DNA from: Anarhynchus alexandrinus
Lineage: Eukaryota > Chordata > Aves > Charadriiformes > Charadriidae
NCBI GenBank assembly: GCA_008711295.1
Contig: VUYV01000017.1
Location: 1,023,131 to 1,087,130, forward strand
Direction: 5' to 3'
Length of the DNA: 64,000 nucleotides
Position numbers and translations under genes: made by a program. Under the pieces are notes generated by a model, which saw nothing but the letters and a program-made list of their open reading frames with translations, ran no database searches and had not been told where the DNA came from. This document shows, piece by piece, positions 11,010-25,264 of the stretch (the stretch's first letter is position 1; each line of letters opens with the position of its first letter).

Positions 11010-14000
11010 TGATAAAGGGTCTTGCAACAGCAAAAGTTCATTTGAAGTAATGATTCCTGGTATGCCTCTCTTCCCTCTTGCAGCTCTTCGTCCCCCATCT
11101 TTCCCACTACAGCCAGCTACTGTCCTCCCTGTTGGGCTGCTGAGAAGCGACTAAGCTTGCTACTTCTGATATCATGTAGGACAGCCAGGAGAAGACAAGG
11201 ACTTGCTGCTTTTGTTGGTCATGTTTCTTTCTGCTGCTGCTTTCCATCCCTCAACTTTTTCCCCAGAAGCCAAAGTTATGCAAGTAGGAAGTAAAACTGA
11301 CTCTTCAGGTTGTATAGGCTGCTGAAGCAACTGATTATTGCTGTCTTAGCCCAGATAAAGCAGGTAGACTGCTGTTCTAAGTTGCTGCCTTCTTTGCCTG
11401 GGCCAAAAGCTAGTCCTTTTCACTTGCAAGACTGAACAGGCTACATTTTAGAACCTATTAAAGACCTAAATTCAGAGTAATCCAAATAGAGAATGCACAA
11501 CTATGGCAGCTTCTGAAGCCACTACACTGAGGACTTTCCCAAAAGCCCCAGAGAGCACAAATGTGTGGCACAAATCCTTACACAGGAGAGATCCAAACTG
11601 GAAGGTTAGCCCTAAATGTACCAGCAGCATGGTAGATTCTGAAACCATCCCAAAAAGTTAAATAGATATTGCCTACTTGAAAACCAATTGGCTGGTTGGA
11701 CAGACTTCTAGCTCTTCATGTTACCTGGCAAGTTGGCCTGCACAGCAAGCCTGTAAACCTGTGTTTGTCACCACATGAAGAATTTTGGAAGAAAGGTGTC
11801 GAACCATATGCATGAGTAAGGGCAATAGCAGCAAGACCTCATTTCAGCCCATGGGCAACTTGGCAGTAAAGTTGTTATCAAAAACTCATGGGCTGTTGAG
11901 GAACAACCCAAATACACTGGAGACAGTGGGTGTCTCTGCTGTATAGTCAGCACTCACAGAGAATAACATTCACAGGGTGTGGTACTGTATTAATCTGCCA
12001 AATCTACAGACGAGGTTCCATTATCAGCATCATGAATATAGTCATAGCTATTCACTGCTCCCTGTCCTGTCACCCACCAAACAAACAAAATTGTGGCCAT
12101 CTTGAAGGATGAAAGATCCCTATAGAGAATGTTGTTCCTTCTAAATACCCATTCCTTTTCCTGTACCTAATTCCTGTGGGGTTTTTGTTTATTTTTGGTT
12201 TTGGGTTGTGTTTGTTTTTTTGTTTTTTTTTTTAAAAGATCTGCCTTCAAATGTGAAGATGCACATGAAACCTGTTAGCTTACTTCTGTGTTCCTAGCTG
12301 GTGTGCATGGTCTGTCTGGAAGAAAAATGGGCTTTTGTTTATTTGAGGTAGGAACAGAGGAATGGTAGTGAGGATCAGAGGAAGCACAAGAGGAGGTAAG
12401 GATGCGAGAGAGGCTATAATGGGAATGAGAAACAAGCAGAGTTTAAACTCATCAATGGGAAGAAATTCAGGCCAAGGAATGGGAAATGGGGGTTCCTGGC
12501 AGCTAGTGGGAAGCACTTTTGACTGAGCCAGTTCTTTTGCCTCTTGGCCGCTACAGCTTTTGCTGGCAGCTGGTGTATAACTTCAAAACTAATTTCTATA
12601 TGTTGTTTCATCTGATAGGCGTTTTTGGAACATCCTGCACAAGCGACTTCGGACGGACGCAGTTATGATCGTAGTTGGTTAGAGGATGATCTCGGGGATA
12701 AAGTAGACTGCAGAGAGATTGTAAACAAGTAACCTCCTTAACGTGCTACCTTGGCTCATGTACACTTTGTTGTTTTCTCTTACAGTTAAAGCAATGGTAA
12801 CTGATTTTAGGAACCTTAATGCTGCTGCGGTTGTGGAGAGGTTACGGCTGAACTGAGGAATAAGGAAGTCAGCCTTCAGAGAAGATCTCAAATTTCAGTC
12901 ATTACGAAAGTGCCATTTTCCAGGCAGGGTTATTCAACATGTACGTGTATTGTTTCTTTTCTATTGTTGCATAATTTTACTCAAGAAACATGCAGGCTAT
13001 TAGAAGGCACTGGTGAGTAGAAAATTTGTTGTGGAAAGGACTGTGATAGTTACCACAAGCCCTGGAAGGGACCAGTACAACCCACGGATCAAACGGTCAG
13101 GAACAGAGGTCTGCAGCTATGTTGGGTTTTGTGTCTAATGCCCAGGCTTTGACAGAGACCCTCTGGAAAGACAAAGCACCGATTTCAAGAATTGGGAAAA
13201 GTGTTAGTGCAGATGGGACTTGAAATGTCATGGGTGGAACCTTTCCTGCTTTGTTTCTGAAAGTACACACGTGTGATCTGGGTTTGTCCCTCTTTGGAAA
13301 TTCTTTCATTTTTAACTTGAATAACAGCAAGTGAATTGCTGCCAAAGCGTTCTGGAACTATACTGCACATAGTGACCACGTTTTTCTCTTCCTGAGAAAT
13401 ACCGCTTTCATTTCTTTTGTACCTTGGGTTAAAGAAAGCAGCATTAATTTGCATTGGATGCTGAACTGAGTTAGTGAACTGTACCAACACTCCTGTTCAG
13501 ATCCCTAACATGAGCTGCCTTATTATGTACTCCTGGCACATGGAGCCATGTTGACACATGATGGTAGAATTTCTGGCTCAGCATGCCGCAGTGGTGAATT
13601 TTCTCCCCCAGTGTTTCCTTATGTCTGCAAGTATACTGTGGAGAATAATATTCTTGTGTTGCAAGTATAATTTGTCCGAGCACCCAAATTCTTGCAAGGT
13701 AGACAGTCCCCACTTTGAAAGCAGAAAGGCAGCATGCAATTTCCCTGAACGTGAATAAACTAGTGGCAGAGATATGGACAGCACACAGAGGTCAACTCTT
13801 TATCCAATGATCTAACTGGTAGAAATGTTGAATCTTTGTTGACGTGGTGAATTTCCCCTTGTAGTTCAATAAATTGCATTAATTACTCGATGGGAAGAAA
13901 AGGGATATTTTGAAGGTATTCTGTGAAACAACTACTGTCAACAAGAATTATGACAGGTAGGTTTAAAAACTTGTGGGTTTGAATTTGGTTTCCATTTAGT

Positions 14001-14188
14001 AAAAAATTCGTTAAAAAACAAGCCTTCCAAGAATAGATAGTGAAAATAAACAGTGACTTATCTTATCCTTGTAACAACTTGCTGAGTAACTTCATGGGGT
14101 GGAAATGTTTGTAGGAGGATGTACTTTGATTTTAAATACAAGCAGGGGTTTGTAAACATGTTCACATCACTGTGCACATAGTGGCTTT

Positions 14189-14231
14189 GTTTGTACTCCA
14201 GATGGGTTATATATATATATGGAGTACAAAC
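14189..14231. repeat. 12-bp perfect inverted repeat with TA core
   Basis: GTTTGTACTCCA at 14189-14200 and its exact reverse complement TGGAGTACAAAC at 14220-14231 flank a 19-base spacer that includes a run of TA dinucleotides. The whole can fold into a stem-loop or extrude as a cruciform. No transposase gene or longer terminal repeat surrounds it. TA-rich perfect palindromes often arise by local replication template switching. Confidence 0.8.
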
Positions 14232-17200
14232 CTCATGCTACAGTTACAGTATTATGCAATGAAAATCTTTAAGGGTTTGTTAAGATACTTTGCAATTTTC
14301 TTTCCAATCCCATAGAAATTCTACTACCCATCCAATCATAGATTTTTTGCATTACAAAGTTATTTTGTCGCCATCTCCAAAAAGCACATTACAAGCCTGC
14401 TGCAGTATCGGGCTGCGCTGGTCTTGCCTTGCAGCTGAATTGCTGATTGGGTAAGCCTGTGACTGCATCCCGTTCCAGAAGAGCTGTTTTTTGTTTTCAG
14501 TTGGTACAGCTCACCATGACTCGCAATCCACTGTCTTCAAGATCCACCACCCACTTTTTGGCCAAATTTAAGACTGAAAATAGGGGACCAGATAGTGGCT
14601 GAGTCAATTCTGTTGCGTGCCAACGAGTTGCTCGTTTGCTCATTGGCCACCTGCCTTTGATCTGGATTATATCATACCAGGGAGCTGCTCCAGCTGGCCG
14701 GAGATCGGGGAATGTGAGCTGTAGTCAAGGATACCTGCAAAGCACTGGGAGCTGCAGCGAAGAGTCTTTGAAGAGAAGCACAGGGAAAGGCAAATTAGAG
14801 GGAAGGCAAGGGAAAAATAGAGGCAAGGAGCCAATTTCTGATCTCAGCATCACTGATGTCACCAATGAGAATCTGGTCCACAGAGTGCTGGGGAAAGAAG
14901 AATAGAAACAGGTCAGAGGGAAAGGTGACAGACAAGCACAGGTGACAGAGAGGGGATAATTAATCATGTCTCAACTGTAATCTTAATGACGACTCTGCTT
15001 TTACACTTGTAATGCCTCTTACTCAGCCAAGAGCACAGAATTAATAGAATCTTTACAAGAGGCTGGCTTGTCTGTCATAGCAGCTCCAGCAGTGATTTTT
15101 ACTGGTGGCACGCTCAGCTGCAGATCCATCTGAAGACCAACATGCACAGATCTAATGAAGAGGAAAAGATTTAAATCTCCTCATGTTTCGGGTGAAATCC
15201 TGTAGTAACAAACTTCCTTATATTTAAGATCTACTTTCTTGTGATGTTCTACACATTCCAAGGTTGCTTAATTTGCTGGTACTCCAAAGCTAGGTGAATA
15301 CCAACAAGCTTTTCTTTTTTTTTTTTTTTCCAAATTTTCAAAGNCCCACAAAAACCTGACATTCCTGAAATATTTTCTTTTGAAAATGCTCGTGTGCTGG
15401 AACTCTATTGGCAAGTCAAAATAGATGAAAATAAATGTTATGTTTGGTGCAAGGATTTTTTAGTTATTTCACTAGACTATTTGTTCTGGAAATAGTTTTT
15501 AATCTTCTAAATAAAGGACAAAGAGTATGTATGAAGAACCCATCATCTGCTTCCACATATTCTTCAAGCTATAAAAGTTATTTTTAATTATTTGCTTATA
15601 ATGACTCCATTCCAAATTCTTCCATTTTACAAACATTTGCCCCAGCGAAATTTTTTTTGATAGGTTGACCTGCAGTCTTAAAACTAAGGCAGAGCCAATA
15701 GCCAGTTTCATGTGTCTAGATACAGCTAGGGCTAATGTACTTTTTAATACTGAATCACATTTTGGTTACTGCCTTTCATTAAAGAGGACATCATTCCCTA
15801 AAATAAGGCTTTGGAATTCTTTGTCCATTATTTGAATAGCAGTTTGATTTTCAGAAGTGCTGTGTCTGAGAAGTCCCACTGAACTGAGGGAAAGGAGGCG
15901 TTGTCTACTACGCCTGTTGTGCAGATACTTAGAAGCCTGATCTAGCAAACAAGATGTGCTATATTGTTTTTCTGATCATTGCATTAGAAAGTGCAATAGT
16001 TTTTGCTGGAATGTTTTGTAAGTGTGAATTTAAAGGAGCTTGTTTTTGGCTTGAAGCTGACAAACTTTGTCAAGGTTGAAAAATAACGTCCCACAGAAAA
16101 GGCAAAGAAAATTCTACTTCCAATTAGTGACAGTCTTAGTCATAACTAAAATATATTACAATCACGGACCTGCCCCGAGAAACAAAATTGTAATCTGAAG
16201 TCAACAGCTTCCATCCAAAAGATATTTGAAATTTCCAGGTGTTTCTCTTGCAGTTTGAGTTCTCTTATCCTAGGCTACACCAGCTACCCAAATTTGCAAG
16301 TGGTCTTACAGCCTCAGACATGAGCCCCTGTAGAACTGCTGCTCATACAGGACAGTCCTTGTAATTTCAGTAGGATTGCTTGCAGTATGTAACACTTGTC
16401 ACGTTTAGAGATTTCCAGCTTGGAGCCTAAATGAAGCAGGTGTACAATTAGAGAATTAGCTCAGCTGACTGAGCTTTGCTTTTTAAAAACTCATTTGAAT
16501 AGGTATCATGTAACTCTCCATACAACATACAGACCCCAGTTTTTAATACTGCTGGTTGAGGTTATTCTAAATTGGAAGAAGCATCAGTAGGGTTAGATAC
16601 AAATTAAGAAGAGTCATTAGGTGAGTCAACAAGGTTGTATGATTCTCTGTAATCGAAGTCAAATCATGTTATTCAGCAAATATTTGTGTGTAAGTTTAGG
16701 AAATATCTGTAGAGTTTTGCAACTCAGTTCCAAAGTTGAAGTTTTCGAATGTGAGATGTCTTGCTGTAGTAAGTTTACAAAATATTTTAATGCTATTATT
16801 TTGGAAAAATAAATATAATTGTGCTTTGCTTTTCACTACTGTACTTATGTTTCTTCAGTAGAAATAAATTTTGTTTCCCTTTACAGAAGCTACAGCTGTG
16901 TTACACCTCATGTCTTCCTGGTATAACTTGTCTAAGAACTCATCCAACTACAACCATTAGTGACAGAAACTTACTCTAAGCTGCGAGTATAAACTCCAGT
17001 GTGCCATACGTGCAGCCAGTCAACTTCTTACCAAGACAGCTTCTCTCCTGGTCCACTGATGAAGGATCTCCCCACAGCGATCCTCCTTGAAAGAGTGATA
17101 TGTGCTTTGTTGTACGCTCACAAGGGAATATGGGTGAAGCCCAGGATGTGATTATAAATCTTCCTTCCCTTCAAGCTGATTGGCTTTTCTTTATCATGTC

Positions 17201-20200
17201 TTAAACAAAAAGTCTATTCATTGCCAAGAGAGCAATGAATTTTGCTGGGAGAAGGTGTCACGGGATGATCACGTGAAGCACACCTCCTTGCTTCCCTCTC
17301 AACGGTTTATCCTCTCCAATCTTGCAGTCCTCACAGCTGCTAGCTTGGTGTTGAAGCCCATTCTGCACCAAGCTTGCCCAAAGCAGATTCCTCTTCAGCT
17401 GATTCAAAATAAAAATAATCATCTTTCAAAGCTGATTCTACAGTTTCACCCATAAATTTCCAGCATTTGTTAATACAAAAGAATGCTTAAGAAGATGTGT
17501 ATTAATGACATAGGGCCGTAATTCTCAAACGGTCTGGTTTCGGACAAATGCTTTAAGAAATACTTTTCAGTCTCTTATGAACATCCCTTTTATATGCTGC
17601 TCATTTGAGAAGATTCCTCTGATATGCAGATTTCAGCCAGGAATAATGAGGATGTATAAGGAGCTGTTAGGAAATTAGATGACACCTTTGACATGAATGA
17701 GAGCAGGGGTCATGGTACTGCTGACATCATAGTGGTGGGGTTGCTGTAATCTGTGCAAGATTGATTTATTGCACATTACAGAATGCATGCAGATAAGTTC
17801 CTTGCATTATGTGTAGTAAAGAGATGAGACCCTGAAATCCCTGACAAAAATCTTTCTGCTCTGCATTCTGCGACAAAGAATGATATCTGACGAATGTGAA
17901 ATATATGTACCAGAAATGCATCAAAAACTTTTTTCTCTGAGGCTAAAATTATATTTGACCTGTTAGAAGAAATGGAATTTAGCATCATACGAACAAATAT
18001 TTTTCTGCCAGCAATGCCTGCTGTTCTCCAAAAGGGTAGTCCAGTTGTGCATAGTATTCTCCTTTCCTTCATCTGCTTGTACAGTATTTTCTCACAATTT
18101 CTCAAAGAATAAGGGTAGAGAAATTGATACTTCAGACCCATCTTTCTAGCTCGTAGAAGTGACAGGAAAGGCATGATCCTCTCCCCAAGCAAGAACATCG
18201 TTTGTGTTAACTTACAAACCACAGTCAGACAACACATGGGAAATTGCTTGGGAAAATTCCTATGATTTCTCGGTAAAGTTATGGAAGAGCTGCTTGTTCC
18301 TCATTCCTTTATAAATCAGGTTGATATAAAAAGCACTTTCTATATAGTTTGAATCAAAGCACAATATTCTTTTAAGTTGCCTAAATGCTATACAATCTTA
18401 GGAACTGCGCTTATGTAACGTGATGTAGGAATTGATGCGTGTCTTCATATTATGTTAATAACAATATCAGTATAAAATAATCAATTCTAAATGTAATTTA
18501 TTCTTTCCAGCAAGTCAAAATTATTTGATTCATTGATCGTTCTTCAATCCAGTCACTTAGACATTTCTGTAACTTCCTGTAGTTCAGACATTCCTAGGTA
18601 ATGTGCTGCCAATACTGGAAGTAGTTGGAGTTTAAAAGAAGTGTTGAAATCTGTCTTTTAATCTTCACCATGGTTTGAAATAAGACAAACAGCAAGGCAT
18701 GGTTTAAATGCAAACAAAAGTCAAAGATGCTTCCAAAATATGGTAGGTGCTCGTACAGCCTTTTGAACCCTCCAGGAACTGGATTTATATATTAAATATT
18801 CATAGCTGAGCTATGAACCCTTTTGTATTTCTGGTTTCTTCACCTTATGACAGGTTTGGTTGCAGGCGGAAGTTATCCCTTCAGACTGCGTTAGAGTTTC
18901 GGTGGTCCAGCATATTCTGTGTATCGCTGAAGTGGTGTAAGGTAGTGTACCGATCAAATAAGGCTACTGCTGTTTTCCCACAATGACTTGGAAGTAGCTT
19001 TTTAATGCAAATAACTGTAATGCTTCACAGCTGGTGTAAGTGGTTTGCCCATAACAGGTTCACATTTTGACCAGAAACTGTAATTTAATTTTCTTCAAAA
19101 GTTGGATTTGCACTCTTGTAAAAGAAATAAAATGTTGTGCTGTGTGTTTCTCAAAGCTTGAAGGATTTTTAGAAAAAAAGATTTTTCAGCTTCCAGATAT
19201 AACTACACCTCCAAATATAATCAGAATGTGATCTGTGCTATTTTTTCCTAATCTCAGTCATTTCTTAGCGTTTTTCCCATAACATTTTCGTAAGCATTGC
19301 AAATGAAGGGGAAAACTGAATATGCCTAAAACAACAGCTTTTGATCCACTATGTTATTTAGCTTTTTCTGATACACGTGCCATTGCACAGGAAAAGGAAA
19401 TTTTTGTAGCCGTGCAAATTATTTTTTTTCCTTTTTAAGCTTTATGATTGGAAACGTAACCCGGTTTGACTATAGCAAAGAACACTGATTTGCATAAGAC
19501 TGTGATTATTAATGACATTGAGCACCATCTGAACACAGGTTGCTCAGCAGAAATCTCTGAAAAAAGACAACAAAGTCATTTTATGAGACTGAGACTACTA
19601 CTCCCACAGTTTCAGTCACCAGAAGTATTCTCCCGTGGGTTGGAATCTTTTCTGACAGATTCATGGACCTCACTTAGTTTGGCAATCCTAGGTTTGAAAA
19701 CGAGTAGGGAAGAGAATCCAAAACCCCCTAACAATTCTTACCTCTGACAGAATATTATAAAACGAGCACTTTTGTGTCCAAGTAGTACAGTTGGTGAATG
19801 ATGGTGTTCTACTGAGCCCAGACCATTGTTATTTTTTAATTAAATAACAGCAGAACGCATACTGAGTCAGGAATTAGTCTTTCATTTTGCCTTTCTTGAA
19901 ACATCCAGACACTGCTTCCTTGTTTATGGATATGAAGTATGCAATATATTTTTTCCATTAATATGTTGACACCTGTATTTCCTTGGCCACTACATCTTGC
20001 TTTAAGAATGTCTGTTAAGCTCCATACTCCAAGAAGAAGGAAACAAAGAGCTCTTTCTTTCATCATTTTTCCTCCTCATTAGAAAAAGCTTGGAACAGAC
20101 ATTTAGTTTAAGATTTCAGTTTCACAACAGTACGAAGATGCTGACAATAAATGTCTGAGCGCTTCAGTGCCAAGGCTTGCTTAAGTACAGCACAGAGATG

Positions 20201-22099
20201 TAGAAGTGTTTATAAAATATACTCCCACCACTGCAGAACCCTGAAGGCCAGAGCATGAAAAACCATCTGGAAATAAAAGAAAGGAAGCAATATCGTGCTG
20301 AACCCCCCTCAGCCCTAACAGGGCCCATTCTCTTTGGTGAGAAAGTTGTTGAATGAGTGACCACGTGCTCAACAATAGACAACGCCTGAATAAATATGTA
20401 AGCCCAGCTTCTTAATACTAATAATCAAGTTCAACATTTTAAAAAGTGCAAACTATTAGTCACGGAAATACGGGGCCTAATCTTACAGTCTTTCTCACAA
20501 GGAAAGCTTTCTTGGCTACACTAGCAGTGCTCACCAGAGTAAATGTACTGAGACCAAATTTCGCTCTCACACTGACTTTCTGCACAGGAGTTTTATCACC
20601 ACTGGCTGGCTAACATTGGATTGTGCTTTAGCAGTAGCTGTGGAGGATGCTGGAATTCAGTCATATTGGTGTCTGCTTTTGAAAAAGAGAGCAGTGGGAG
20701 AAAGGGAGTCCTGTTGCCTAAGAAGCAGAAACATCTGCTGGAGTTATTAGCAGTTTTTTGGCTGAGTTCAGCAGCAGGGCACCTTGTGGTTGATAGATTC
20801 TTCCCCCAGCAATTCAAAACAGTGTAGTTAAAGCAAGTTTCTCATTTCCAGAGAAACAACCTAATGAGGCAAAAAACTGCTTTTAAAAATGGGGCACCTA
20901 CGCCACAACTTACCAGTGGTAATAATCCTCAGACTTACTTGCAGCTGCATGGCTAACCAGGATTTTTACAGCTCCAGTTACATTATTTATAATGTTTCCA
21001 TAAGTGATCCAGTCATAGATGCTGACAAATCCTTCAAATAGCCCATTTCACCTTCTCCAGCCACCAAGGAGATACTTGGGCTTAGAAGCAGTTTCATGAG
21101 AAGATCTGGGAGAAAATTCAAAGCTGACCAGAGCTCAGATGTTCCCATTTTCGCTGATTGTTTAAGGTTTCCCTCCTGCAGAGTGATTTAAATTGAGCTG
21201 GCAAAGTGTGGGGATGAAAGCAGGCAGGCTTTCATCTTATTTCCATTGTTTATGACAGATTGGGTGGTGCTTGGAGGAAGGTGCATGTATAAACAAGCTT
21301 TAAGGTAAAATATTGGCAAGTCTGCAAGTGCTGAAAACTGGGCATGCGTCATGCTACAGTGCTTCCTCAACAGAGAAAAACAATCCTCCTAGGTGCTCAT
21401 CTGAGAGACGTTACACAAGATGTCTAAGGTTTTTGAAAGAAGTGATACAGGTGCTGAACTTCTTATGCTTTCTCTAAAGATTAGCCTTTATCCATTGAAA
21501 ATTAAATAAAATCTGCTAACTTTCACTTTCAATAGGGAAAATATGTTCTTCACGTTGGGTTAATTGAAACGTGTTAGCTAAATTTAGCTGAAAGCCAGCC
21601 ATTCTTCCTTCCCTAGAAGTTCTTCACCGCTGCTGGGATGACTTTTTCCATGGTCTTCAGGTTTACAAGAAGTTCTTTTTCTTCTAATGTTGAAAAGTGA
21701 GAATTTGCTTCATGTACTGTTCAGTTTTTTCCATTGTGAACCTTCCTTATAGAAAGTATCTCCAACTTACAGTGTCTCTCTGATCATGTGACATAGTATA
21801 ACTGTGTGCTACACCTTGTTTTGTATGCTGAGCAGGTATTTCATTAACTTTTGCAAATGTTCAACTATAATATTATTTTTTTTCCATAGTAAAATTTCAC
21901 TCACAGATTGGGATAAATATGATATTAACTAGCTCTTTTTTGCCCCTTATCTTCAATTTTTGTAGAATAAGCAAGTATTGCCTTCATTTTGCAGGTTGGC
22001 AGTCAGGACAGTGTAGCTAAGTCTTTTAACGTGGAAGAGTTTAGGCACCCAGAAATGAAATGAAAGCCTGCAATCCATGCAGGTAACAGAAGCAGGGTA
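14232..22099. other. Non-coding DNA, no gene seen
   Basis: About 7.9 kb without a convincing exon or recognisable repeat. It includes a poly-T tract at about 15311-15329 followed by an unresolved base at 15344. The longest ORF is a minus-strand 153-codon frame at 17776-18237. It has no recognisable domain and a length expected by chance in AT-rich DNA. Confidence 0.5.
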
Positions 22100-22850
22100 A
22101 CAGAACCACAGTCATTGAGGCTGGTGGGCACTTCTAGCAGCATCAGGTATAGCAGGTTGCTCAGGGCTGTGTCTGGGAGGTTTTGAATATCTCCAAGGAT
22201 GGAGAGTATGCATTATCTCTGGACAATGTGTTCCAGTGTTTGATCATCCTCACAGTAAATTTTTTTTTTCCTCATGGATAAATGGAATGTCTTTTATTTT
22301 GGCTTGTTTCCATTTCCTCTTCGTCCTTCACTGGATATTACTGAGAAGAGTCTGAATCCATCTTCTTTATTCTCACCCATTGGGTATTTATGCACATTTA
22401 TAAGACCGCCCTGAGCCTTCTCTTCTCCAGGTGGAACAGTCCCAGCTCTCTCAGCCTCTCTTTTTCTATGAAAGGTGCTCCAGTCCCTTCATCACATTTG
22501 TGGCCTGTCGTTGGACTCATTGCAGGATGTTCGTGGTGGTCTAGACCTGGACCGAGCATCTGCATGTGCATCACCAGTGCTGAGCAGAGAGGAAGGTTCA
22601 CATCCCTTGACCTGTTGGCAATGCTCTTCCTAATGCAACCCAGGTACCACTGGCCTTTTTTTTTTTCACAAGGGCACATTGTTGGCTTATGGTCAGCTTC
22701 TTGTCCGCGAAGACCTCCAGCACCTTTTCTGACAAGCTGCTCTCCAGCTGTTCAGCCCCCTCTGTGTAGTGCCCCTGTGTGGTGGACTCATGTATGTCCA
22801 GTTTGTACATAGACGCGGCCAAGCACATAGGCACCTGAGTTTTCATCATA
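22100..22850 (-). mobile_element. CR1 LINE fragment, degraded, 3' part
   Basis: On the minus strand this carries the end of CR1 ORF2 and the 3' UTR. Translated pieces include LGCIRKSIANRSRDVNLPL and RLRELGLFHLEKRRLRAVL, both standard in CR1 C-terminal domains. The 3' UTR begins near 22100 with a variant of the usual tail (ATTGAGGCTGG on the plus strand), and the terminal ATTCTATGA repeats have decayed. Small insertions (T-runs at 22259-22268 and 22659-22668) and several frame breaks show that it is old. It is 5'-truncated at about 22830-22850, as most CR1 copies are. Confidence 0.85.
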
Positions 22851-24047
22851 AGGTACTCTAGGTGCCTGTCTACGTCTAGGCTGCAGCTGGCTTGGCAGGT
22901 CTGAGCACTCTGCTTTCCAGGTCATGCCTGAGCCTGTTCAGAGGTTCTTTGATAAGTGATGCTGTGGCTAAAACTCCAAAGGGTTCCAGTGCTGTGACTG
23001 TGTTTATGTCATGCACCTGAATGTATACTGCTGCCAATGAATCATCCCAAAGGAGAGCGGCTGCAGTCATTTTCATTCTTAAACATGGCTGGCAGTCCAG
23101 GTAACATCCATCTTTTTTTTTCTTTTTTCTTTTTTGCAACACGACTTGCCTAGCAAACAAAGAACCAGGCTTCTTGGGTTTTGGCAATATTTCAGGAAGT
23201 TCAAAATCACAGCTTCCAGAGGACCCAAGTTCAAATTAACTCATTTTATTTTTGGGCCTGTGCATACATGCTGTTGAACAGCCTTGGCATGATAAGTACT
23301 TTTAAGAGCTCAGCTAGGCTGGATGCTGTTTGTAGGCCTGCAGCAACAAGCTGCCTTTCCAGTGGTGCTCAGATACCATGGCAACTGTCACTTTATAAAT
23401 AAGACAGATGGCAACCCAAGACCCTGAGCCATCCTGTTGCCCAGAGCTACTGAAGCTTTGCAAGTTCCAGTAAACGTTAGGGGTTGCACTAAGCCTGATG
23501 TGAGCAACTGCAACTCCAGTGGCTTCAGAGGAGTTTGTCCCACTGTCACCCTCACCGAAGTTACTATTTCAGTGTCAGTGAAAGAATTCCCATCAAGTGC
23601 AAATTACTTAGAGAGGAGCTTTTGGATAGAACTTAATGGGACAAGTTAAACCTATTTGCCATAGCTGTGATAAGTGAACTGAAGATAGGCAATCAATGTA
23701 ATTTTACTGCTTTATTAAGATGTGAAAGTTGGAAATAGCTCCACTACAGGTAAATCCCTATAGGGAGGTTTCATTAGAAACAGAAGATCCTGTCCAGGAA
23801 AGTAGGACCAGGCCATATTAGAAAAATTAATTTCAAGCAATTTACATCTGTTCATTGCAAAAGCAATTTGTCTTACAGTCACTGCATGGAGAGACGAGAG
23901 GCATTTGTCTTTGTTTTGAAAATGTAACATATGATAACAGTAGAAATCGTGGGACTGCCAAAGGGCAGACTGAAAGGACTCGTGCATTTGCCAGGTAGGC
24001 CAGAGTTAGGTTTGTCTGCCAGTGGGCAGTTACTGATTGAAAGCGTT
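22851..24047. other. Non-coding DNA between CR1 and LTR
   Basis: About 1.2 kb with no gene. It holds a pyrimidine tract at 23111-23136 (T runs broken by C). Nothing else is recognised. Confidence 0.5.
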
Positions 24048-24589
24048 TGTACTGGGTCTGCCAGGGATGGAGATCATTTTCTCCATAGCAGCTTTTGTGG
24101 TGCTGATAACGCACCAATGTTTTAGGCACTGCTGGACAGGGTGTTTGCACAGTGTGAAAGCCACCTCTGCTCGTTCTGCCCCCCCAGTGAACAGATTGGG
24201 GTGCAGGAGGGTTTGAGAGGGGACACAGGCAGGCAGATGACCCAAACTTCCCAAAGAGATTTTCCATGCCATACAGTGGCATGTTCAGCAATAAAATAGA
24301 GGGGAGAGGGCTTTAGGTATATTAGCTGTCTTTCACTTGGGAACTGGTGGGGCATCGGTCCAGCATGGGAGGTGGTTGGTGATTGTCTTTGCATCACTTG
24401 CTTTGTTTTGTTTTCTTTATTTCTTCTTCCACTTCTCCATCACCTGTTAAACTATTTTTACCTTGACCCATGAGTTTTCTTCATTTTACTCTTTCTTTTT
24501 GTCTTTCCCCGTACCACTGGGGTTGGTGGTGGGGAAGTGAGAAAGTGGCTGTGTGGTGCTTAGCTGCCTGCCAGGGTTAACCCACAATA
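24048..24589 (+). mobile_element. Solo LTR of an avian ERVL-like element (copy A)
   Basis: An LTR-like unit runs from TGTACTGGGTCTGCCAGGGA at 24048 to CAGGGTTAACCCACAATA at 24589. In order it keeps the features of a widespread avian ERVL-like LTR that I recall. These are the TGCTGG-type start, a GATAACGCACC block, a GGGGACACAGGCAGGCAG block, a degenerate TATA area (CAATAAAATAG near 24290), a pyrimidine-rich TTCTT region, a TTAAACTATTTTTACCTTGACCC block, and the terminal GTGGTGCTTAGCTGCCTGCCAGGG. No primer-binding site or gag follows, so it is a solo LTR. A flanking duplication may be GCGTT/GTATT, which is imperfect. It is old and carries no protein gene. Confidence 0.8.
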
Positions 24590-25264
24590 GTATTTTAGTG
24601 TAACTCATGTAAATATCAGTTTTCAGACAGCACTTTAGGTGTGTGTTTAAAATCCATGAACTAACGGAATTGAAGCTTTTTTTTTGGATCGGGGTTTTAT
24701 GCTACAAAGCCCATGAAAGCAGGGACCATTGAACAGGCAGAGAAATTCCCTACGTTGTCTGGAGATCATAGTGTGGAGTGAGGCAGCACCACTAAATCCC
24801 TCCAGCCCCAGGCTTGTCTTCCTTGTCTTTCATTAGTCAATAGCAGCGACTGACGAGACAGCCTTTAAACTGCAGCCACCTTGACAAGACATCTGTCAAG
24901 AGAGATGAGGACTGCTAATAGCACTTTGCTTGCTTGTTTCAAACCCATTGTGTTCTTTCCCACCAAAAAAAACCCCATTTAATGACCATTTGTGGTTTTC
25001 ATGCTTCATGGAAGAGTTGCATTCCGTAGTAAGAGAAAGCTGGAAATGTCGGGAAAACTGTAATAACCATAATTTTGAATATCAAATACTCAAAATATTT
25101 GCTCTGCTAGCTGGGGAAAAATTCATTTTTGGAGGTAAGTGCCATGCCCATAAAAAGCTGATTAAAGAAGTAGGAAATGTTATTTACATGACGTTCACAC
25201 CCCAAGGATCTGGTCCTTCAATAAGAAGCTGCTCTGGTGCCCTTTTGTTGAAGCCAGTGCAGCT
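24590..25264. other. Spacer between two LTRs
   Basis: About 675 bp of ordinary sequence. It has no primer-binding site next to LTR A, no polypurine tract next to LTR B and no gag or pol reading frame. This argues against the two LTRs bounding one provirus. Confidence 0.6.

Larger units (their letters stand above)
4871..14188. other. Non-coding DNA, no certain gene
   Basis: About 9.3 kb of mostly AT-rich sequence with only short chance ORFs. One exon-like segment is listed separately (6745-6959). A G12 run lies at 10998-11009, and a T/G-rich run near 12180-12236. I see no LTR, CR1 or RNA gene here. Some pieces may be repeats too old to recognise by eye. Confidence 0.5.

Noticed and set aside
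17776..18237. 153-codon minus-strand ORF
   Set aside because: It has an ATG start but no family resemblance. The longest of hundreds of frames in 64 kb of non-coding DNA is expected to reach this size.
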